Shown: piece by piece, positions 31,089 through 35,832 of the stretch | Numbering within the stretch: position 1 is the first letter of the stretch | Layout: each line of letters starts with the position of its first letter | Assembly: GCA_029879825.1 (NCBI GenBank) | Contig: JAOUPL010000002.1 | Location: 1-35,832 of the forward strand | Source of the DNA: Candidatus Bathyarchaeota archaeon | Lineage (GTDB): Archaea; Thermoproteota; Bathyarchaeia; Bathyarchaeales; Bathyarchaeaceae | Direction: 5' to 3' | DNA length: 35,832 bases | Made by a program: the position numbers and the translations under genes | Notes under the pieces: model-generated | Databases searched by the model: none | Seen by the model: the letters and a program-made list of their open reading frames with translations, nothing else | What the model was told of the DNA's origin: nothing

Positions 31089-34000
31089 TTGGACATCGAG
31101 ATGAGCAAAGAGTATCAGCAATACACGGCTGTTTTAGAAAAAAGCCTCGAGAGCGTGTATGCTGTTGCAAGAAAGGCGAGAGAGAGGGGGCTAGACCCTG
31201 CCCTCAGTCCTGAGCCTGAAGTAGCGAAGGATCTAGCCGAACTCGTCGAAGGACTTGTTGGTCCTCCCGGAGTTGCTGAAAGTATACGAGATTTGAGCAA
31301 AAAGTTACCTCGAGACGAACTTGCTTTCAAGATTGCCGAGCAAATTGTTTATGGAAAATTTGGGCACATGGATGCACGTGAAGCAGCCGAGCAAGCGATA
31401 AGAACCGCCCTCGCCATATTAACCGAAGGAATTACTGCGGCTCCCCTGCAGGGTGTAGCGCGAGTAGCTGTCAAATCCAATCCTGATCGAACAAAGTATC
31501 TCGCAATTTATTACGCTGGTCCAATACGCTCTGCAGGCGGCACTGAGCAAGCCTTAACCTTGGTGATCGGAGATTTTGTTCGCCGCCTGCTCGGGTTGGA
31601 CCGTTATAAACCAACCGAGGAGGAGATTAGCCGTTTCATAGAAGAAGTGCGGTTATTTGAGCGGGCAGTAGCTAGATTTCAGTATCATGTTTCAGACGAG
31701 GAATTGAGAAGGGCTGTTCAGTTTATTCCAGTGGAAGTCACCGGCACAGAATCCGACCCAATTGAGGTTTCATCCTTCCGTAACCTACCTCGAATTGAAA
31801 CAAACCGAGTTCGAGGCGGGGCTCTTCGAGTTGTAAATGATGGGGTCGTGGGACGCTCTGCAAAAGTGTGGACGATCGTTGAGAAACTGGGACTCGAGGG
31901 ATGGGATTGGTTAGGAAGAATAAGGGAAATCGAGGAAAAAAGGACAGCTGGGTTTATGGAAGATGTCATCGCCGGCCGCCCAATTTTCTCATTTCCGTCT
32001 ACACGTGGGGGCTTCAGGCTTCGCTATGGGAGAGCAAGGAACACAGGCCTTGCAGCAGTGGGCATCCACCCCGCGACCATGATGGTTCTTGGAAACTTTC
32101 TCGCCGCAGGAACGCAACTGCGCATAGAAGGGCCTGGAAAAGCCGGAGTTGTTGTCCCTGTGGATACGATAGAACCCCCGGTTGTGCGTCTAAAAAATGG
32201 GTCCGTTGTCCGTGTTTCACTTCAAAATTTTAAACAAATCCAAAACGTGATTGACAAAATTCTATTTATTGGGGACATTCTCATCGGATTTGGCGACTTT
32301 TTATACAATAATAAACCTCTGCTTCCGTCTGGTTTCACCGAAGAATGGTGGCGTGAAGAGCTTCGCGCGGTCATCAAACAAGATTTTAACGGCAGTTTAG
32401 AAAAGGCTGCTGCAGCCGTCAAGATTCCCACCCTCCGTCTCGAAGGCATGTTAGGCGACCCGTTCAAAAACAAGCCAAGCGCCAAGGAGGCAATAGCGTT
32501 GTCTTCAACGTTCAAGGTGCCTCTTCATCCTTTTTTCACCTTTTTTTGGTCCAGCATTTCCTCTGAAGAGTTTCAAACGTTAAGGAAATGGCTCTTGAAT
32601 TCCGAAAGGCAAATCGACGCCAGTGTTGTCCAAGAAATAACTGGCGTGAAGAACGAAACGACAAAAGTTCTGCTTGAAAGAATTTTGGTTCCACATGAAG
32701 TCGTTGAAAACAAAATTAAGATAGAAAGCGATGAGGCGCACATCTTCGCTTTTTGCCTTGGGCTACACGCCCCCAAAACGACAGTTCATTCAAAAAGCGT
32801 TTTTGAAATCATGCAGAAACTCGCGGGGGTCCCTATCAGAAAAAAGGCTCCTACCTTTCTCGGGGCCAGAATGGGACGCCCAGAAAAGGCTAAGAGGCGA
32901 GAGATGAGGCCGCTCGTTCACGTCCTGTTTCCCGTCGGGTTGGCTGGTGGCTCTCGACGAAATCTTATAGCGGCGTTGAGCAAAGTTGCGATAGAAGTTG
33001 ACCTCGTTAAGCGTCGTTGTTTGGGGTGTAATGAGTTAACCTTCAAAGCGAAATGTCCTCGGTGTGGCGCAGAAACCGTTGTGGAGAAATTTTGCCCTAG
33101 ATGCGGGAGGCGTCTAAAAGAAAGTTTTTGTCCGGTTTGCAGGGTTCCAACGAGAAGTTACGAGAAACAATTGGTTAATCTTAAAGAGTTGATGGACGAA
33201 GCCTGCAGAAAGCTTAATCTTCCTATCCCTGAACTCGTGAAGGGTGTAAAGGGTTTAATGAATGAAACAAAGACGGCGGAAATCCTTGAAAGGGGGATTC
33301 TACGAGCGAAACATGATCTGTCTGTCTTCAAGGATGGGACAATACGGTTCGACGTTACAAACGCTCCATTGACGCATTTTAAGGCAACAGAACTCGGCGT
33401 GCCTGTTGAAAAGCTTCGGCAACTTGGCTACTCCTACGACTGCGATGGAAACAGCTTGACCGATTCTAATCAGGTATGTGAGCTTAAAGTGCAGGACGTG
33501 ATTATTCCGTTGAAGAGCGCAGAATACTTTGTTCGCGTTGCCAACTTTCTAGACGAGCTTCTAGAAAAGGTATACGCGCTTCCTCCATACTACAACATTA
33601 AACGAGTTGATGACTTGATTGGGCATCTTGTTGTAGGTTTGGCACCCCACACTTCCGTAGGCATCCTTGGGAGGATCGTCGGCTTTACTCGTCTAAATGT
33701 TTGCTATGCTCATCCTCTATGGCATTCGGCGAAGCGCAGGGACTGCGACGGCGACGAAGACACGCTAATGCTGGCTTTGGACACGATCTTGAGCTTCTCT
33801 AAATCTTATCTGCCTGCTCAGATAGGGGGAATAATGGACGCTCCGCTGTTCATCATCCCGGTGGTAAATCCATTGGAAGTGCAGCGGCAAGCTCATGAAG
33901 TCGATGTTGCTGCAACGTATCCATCCCTTTTTTATGAAAAAACTTGGCAGAAGGCAGCGCCCCAGAAAGTGAGCGGACTCATAGACCTCATTGAACATCG

Positions 34001-34499
34001 ATTAAACACCCCCGCGCAGTTTCAGGGTTTCAAGTATACGATTCCCGTTTCCGATATCAATATGGGCAATGATGAGAGTGTATATAAGAAATTGGGGCAG
34101 ATGATTAATAAGTTACATAGCCAGCTTACATTGGCAGAAAAGATCGAGGCTGTCGACGCTAAGAGGGTTGCGAAGAAGGTTCTAACTACACACTTTATCC
34201 GCGACATAGCTGGCAACTTAAGAGCTTTCACCACCCAAAACTTTCGATGCAAATCCTGCAACAAACGGTTTAGAAGGCTACCTCTCCGTGGAAAGTGTCC
34301 AGACTGTGGAGGCGCCGTGACCCTAACCGTTTATCGTGGAGGGATTGAAAAATACTTGGAGGCGGCGCATCAACTCGTTCAGAAGTATGGTCTCTCTGAG
34401 TATTACGCTCAACGGCTTTTGTTGGTTGAAGAAGAAATCAGATCGTTGTTCGAAGGTAATAGACCTAGACAAGTCAGCTTGGCAGATTTCGTCGCTTAG
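31089..34499 (+). CDS. polC: DNA polymerase D large subunit (DP2)
   Basis: DP2 is the catalytic subunit of family D DNA polymerase. The 1136 residues include the N-terminal region with YYAGPIRSAGGTEQALTLVI. A cysteine-rich insert has four knuckles between about 640 and 690. The double-psi barrel catalytic segment is RDCDGDEDTLML (about residue 885). A second zinc ribbon, CKSCNKRF...CPDCGG, lies near the end. The extreme C-terminus RQVSLADFVA fits a PCNA-binding PIP box. No intein is present. TTG 31089 is favoured because GGAGG lies about seven bases upstream; ATG 31101 is too far from it. The DP1 gene is 13 kb away. Confidence 0.97.
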   Translation: MDIEMSKEYQQYTAVLEKSLESVYAVARKARERGLDPALSPEPEVAKDLAELVEGLVGPPGVAESIRDLSKKLPRDELAFKIAEQIVYGKFGHMDAREAAEQAIRTALAILTEGITAAPLQGVARVAVKSNPDRTKYLAIYYAGPIRSAGGTEQALTLVIGDFVRRLLGLDRYKPTEEEISRFIEEVRLFERAVARFQYHVSDEELRRAVQFIPVEVTGTESDPIEVSSFRNLPRIETNRVRGGALRVVNDGVVGRSAKVWTIVEKLGLEGWDWLGRIREIEEKRTAGFMEDVIAGRPIFSFPSTRGGFRLRYGRARNTGLAAVGIHPATMMVLGNFLAAGTQLRIEGPGKAGVVVPVDTIEPPVVRLKNGSVVRVSLQNFKQIQNVIDKILFIGDILIGFGDFLYNNKPLLPSGFTEEWWREELRAVIKQDFNGSLEKAAAAVKIPTLRLEGMLGDPFKNKPSAKEAIALSSTFKVPLHPFFTFFWSSISSEEFQTLRKWLLNSERQIDASVVQEITGVKNETTKVLLERILVPHEVVENKIKIESDEAHIFAFCLGLHAPKTTVHSKSVFEIMQKLAGVPIRKKAPTFLGARMGRPEKAKRREMRPLVHVLFPVGLAGGSRRNLIAALSKVAIEVDLVKRRCLGCNELTFKAKCPRCGAETVVEKFCPRCGRRLKESFCPVCRVPTRSYEKQLVNLKELMDEACRKLNLPIPELVKGVKGLMNETKTAEILERGILRAKHDLSVFKDGTIRFDVTNAPLTHFKATELGVPVEKLRQLGYSYDCDGNSLTDSNQVCELKVQDVIIPLKSAEYFVRVANFLDELLEKVYALPPYYNIKRVDDLIGHLVVGLAPHTSVGILGRIVGFTRLNVCYAHPLWHSAKRRDCDGDEDTLMLALDTILSFSKSYLPAQIGGIMDAPLFIIPVVNPLEVQRQAHEVDVAATYPSLFYEKTWQKAAPQKVSGLIDLIEHRLNTPAQFQGFKYTIPVSDINMGNDESVYKKLGQMINKLHSQLTLAEKIEAVDAKRVAKKVLTTHFIRDIAGNLRAFTTQNFRCKSCNKRFRRLPLRGKCPDCGGAVTLTVYRGGIEKYLEAAHQLVQKYGLSEYYAQRLLLVEEEIRSLFEGNRPRQVSLADFVA

Positions 34500-34552
34500 C
34501 AGAACTACTGGAAACCTTTTTTGTGTCAAAGAATAATTTGTTTTGAGGAACC

Positions 34553-34834
34553 ATGTTTAAAATGTCACACCATCCTAAGGCTTTTTTAACTCTAAAGAGA
34601 AATGTTCAAAGGGGCTTGTTGGCTAGGACACGGATAATTTTGATTCTTGAGAAGGAGGCGTCTAATGCCAAAAACCTTGCGCAAGAAACTGGTTTGAGCT
34701 ACGCTTCGGTTCTTTATCATCTTCATCTTCTCGAAGCTGAAAACATCCTCACCCGTAAGGGCAAGAGGTCTTACGTTTGGAAGTTAACTGGAGCTGGACA
34801 ACAGAGACTAACGGACGCAGGCAGCAAGAAATGA
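34553..34834 (+). CDS. ArsR/MarR-like winged-helix protein
   Basis: The 93-residue protein is essentially one winged helix: TRIILILEKEASNAKNLAQE, recognition helix LSYASVLYHLHLLEAENIL, then wing RKGKRSYVWKLTGAGQQRL. It looks like a stand-alone archaeal transcription regulator. No ligand domain or metal-binding cysteines are seen. It converges on the membrane-protein gene at 34871. Confidence 0.85.
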   Translation: MFKMSHHPKAFLTLKRNVQRGLLARTRIILILEKEASNAKNLAQETGLSYASVLYHLHLLEAENILTRKGKRSYVWKLTGAGQQRLTDAGSKK

Positions 34835-34870
34835 ATTGTCTGTAGGCCGTGAAGCTTTTAATCCACTAGT

Positions 34871-35353
34871 TCACAATTTTCGTAGTGCAACTCCAAACAG
34901 CAACACCAAAAGACTCCTAACAACAAGCGACAGCCCTATGAACACAATCAACCAACCAAGAAAACCGAACCACTCGAGGGCTTCAGCTGCCAACAGGTTC
35001 GAAACGAAACCCACACCCAACCAAAAAACTATACCCGAAAACGTCCCAATCACCCTATTTAGGGGGTCTCTAAAAAAGAACCTCAAAACCAAAATGACGA
35101 TCTGAAATAGACTGAAGACAAAACAAAACCGCGCAACAGCTGTATAAACTACTGGATGATGGTGCGCCGGTGAAGGCAAGAAAACGTTCGGAAAAACCTC
35201 CTTTTCGAGCGTGAAGCTGTTGAAGAAGTCAGCAACTGCTTGGGAGAGGTTTGGCGTAATTAGCCAAATCACGCCAATAAGCAGGAGAAAAAATCCAAGG
35301 GAAGCGAAGCCAAGTTTGTCTTGTTCCTCGTGTCGCCTTTCACGTCGGGGCAT
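34871..35353 (-). CDS. Four-helix membrane protein of unknown function
   Basis: The 160 residues start with a charged cytoplasmic tail (MPRRERRHEEQDK). Four hydrophobic segments follow at about 14-32, 70-92, 103-123 and 130-156. An extracytoplasmic-type loop with Pro/His (LPSPAHHHPVVY) lies between the first two. No family is recognised. A regulator gene lies tail-to-tail next to it. Confidence 0.75.
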   Translation of the reverse strand: MPRRERRHEEQDKLGFASLGFFLLLIGVIWLITPNLSQAVADFFNSFTLEKEVFPNVFLPSPAHHHPVVYTAVARFCFVFSLFQIVILVLRFFFRDPLNRVIGTFSGIVFWLGVGFVSNLLAAEALEWFGFLGWLIVFIGLSLVVRSLLVLLFGVALRKL

Positions 35354-35515
35354 CAGTCACTTCTCTCCAGTGTAAGTGAAAGATATTTGGCGTTTGCCCT
35401 ATTGAGTATTGGTTAAATTTTCCACGACAATTATCAACTTCCATATTTATAGAGAAGAACGAAAATGTAATCAGTAAAAGAACCGAGTTAGGATAATGAC
35501 GCATCGTTAATCGAG

Positions 35516-35832
35516 ATGGCTCAGGTGAAAGTGCTCTTCGTAGAACCTCCGAAGGATTACTGGTTTGTTATGGGAGAGTATCTGCCACCGCCCTATGGAA
35601 TTCTTCAACTTGCGGCTTTCCTTGAAAGCGAATGCAAGGATGTGGAGATAAATGTGTTGGATTGCAATGCCGAACGTTTGGATTGGAAGGGACTAGAAAG
35701 GCATGTTGAATCTTTTAACCCCGATGTTGTCGCTTCGAGCGCCCTTGCAACCTGCAATACTTACGTTGCCGTCCGAACCTTGGAAACAGCGAAAAAAGTG
35801 AAGCCAGATGTTCTGACTGTTGCCGGGGGGCA
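35516..35832 (+). CDS. B12-binding (probably radical SAM) protein, N-terminal part
   Basis: The frame runs from ATG 35516 off the end of the window, giving 105 residues. It begins VKVLFVEPPKDYWFVMGEYL followed by PPPYGILQLAAFLE and later FNPDVVASSALATCNTYVAV. This is the cobalamin-binding Rossmann domain that precedes radical SAM domains in many archaeal enzymes. The radical SAM part would lie outside the window, so that is an expectation only. An ATATTTATAG stretch near 35443 could be its TATA box. Confidence 0.82.
   Translation, partial: MAQVKVLFVEPPKDYWFVMGEYLPPPYGILQLAAFLESECKDVEINVLDCNAERLDWKGLERHVESFNPDVVASSALATCNTYVAVRTLETAKKVKPDVLTVAGG

Noticed and set aside
31089..34499. Possible intein in the PolD large subunit
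   Set aside because: The length (1136 residues) is normal and the catalytic DCDGDED region is uninterrupted; no Hint-domain motifs are seen.
34505..34520. CTACTGGAAACC origin-box-like sequence between DP2 and the wHTH gene
   Set aside because: Single copy in a 53-base gap with a T-rich tail; more likely part of a terminator region than an origin.

Overview
This is chromosomal DNA of an archaeon. The information-processing genes (Rpo11, Rpo4, Elf1, Csl4, SRP54, Pus10, aIF5A with deoxyhypusine synthase, Dph2, Nob1, L10e, L21e, both PolD subunits, Orc1/Cdc6, GGGP synthase) are archaeal. PolD together with the overall gene style suggests a TACK-type lineage such as Bathyarchaeia. That placement is inferred from gene content and was not tested.

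Layout. (1) 1-11341: the end of an RNase H-like gene, then two dense minus-strand blocks. The first is dph2 - METTL5-like methylase - csl4 - rpo11. The second includes ffh - pus10 - rpl21e - rpo4 - DUF655 - dim1/ksgA. A dCTP deaminase-like gene, rpl10e and PEP synthase lie between them. (2) 11446-15804: PAC2-family protein and Hsp20 on plus; deoxyhypusine synthase and its substrate aIF5A on minus; then on plus a 63-codon remnant of NAD kinase, nob1 (which appears to start at CTG) and a pyruvate-kinase-C-like gene; and a tRNA-Ser(CGA) with an intron on minus. (3) 16073-21726: nicotinamidase-like hydrolase, AbrB-PhoU regulator, DUF429 nuclease-like protein, PolD small subunit, DUF99 and Orc1/Cdc6. 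(4) 21727-22544: an 818-bp gene-free, AT-rich, repeat-bearing stretch upstream of cdc6 that is probably a replication origin. (5) 22545-28033: a small winged-helix protein, NurA, a HerA-type ATPase, a membrane-anchored coiled-coil winged-helix protein, a 183-codon orphan, and two intergenic regions rich in TGTGAT/ATCACA palindromes. (6) 28043-35832: a nitrilase-like amidase with NAD synthetase, Elf1 with GGGP synthase, the PolD large subunit, a small wHTH protein, a four-helix membrane protein, and the start of a B12-binding (probably radical SAM) protein.

Most of the window is ordinary core genome. The part most likely to be undescribed is 21.7-28 kb. There a probable origin sits beside HerA/NurA, a membrane-tethered DNA-binding protein and clustered palindromes, which could be an origin-linked DNA processing, anchoring or segregation locus. 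The second notable spot is 14.3-14.6 kb: an internally deleted NAD kinase followed by nob1, both apparently using CTG start codons behind strong Shine-Dalgarno sequences.
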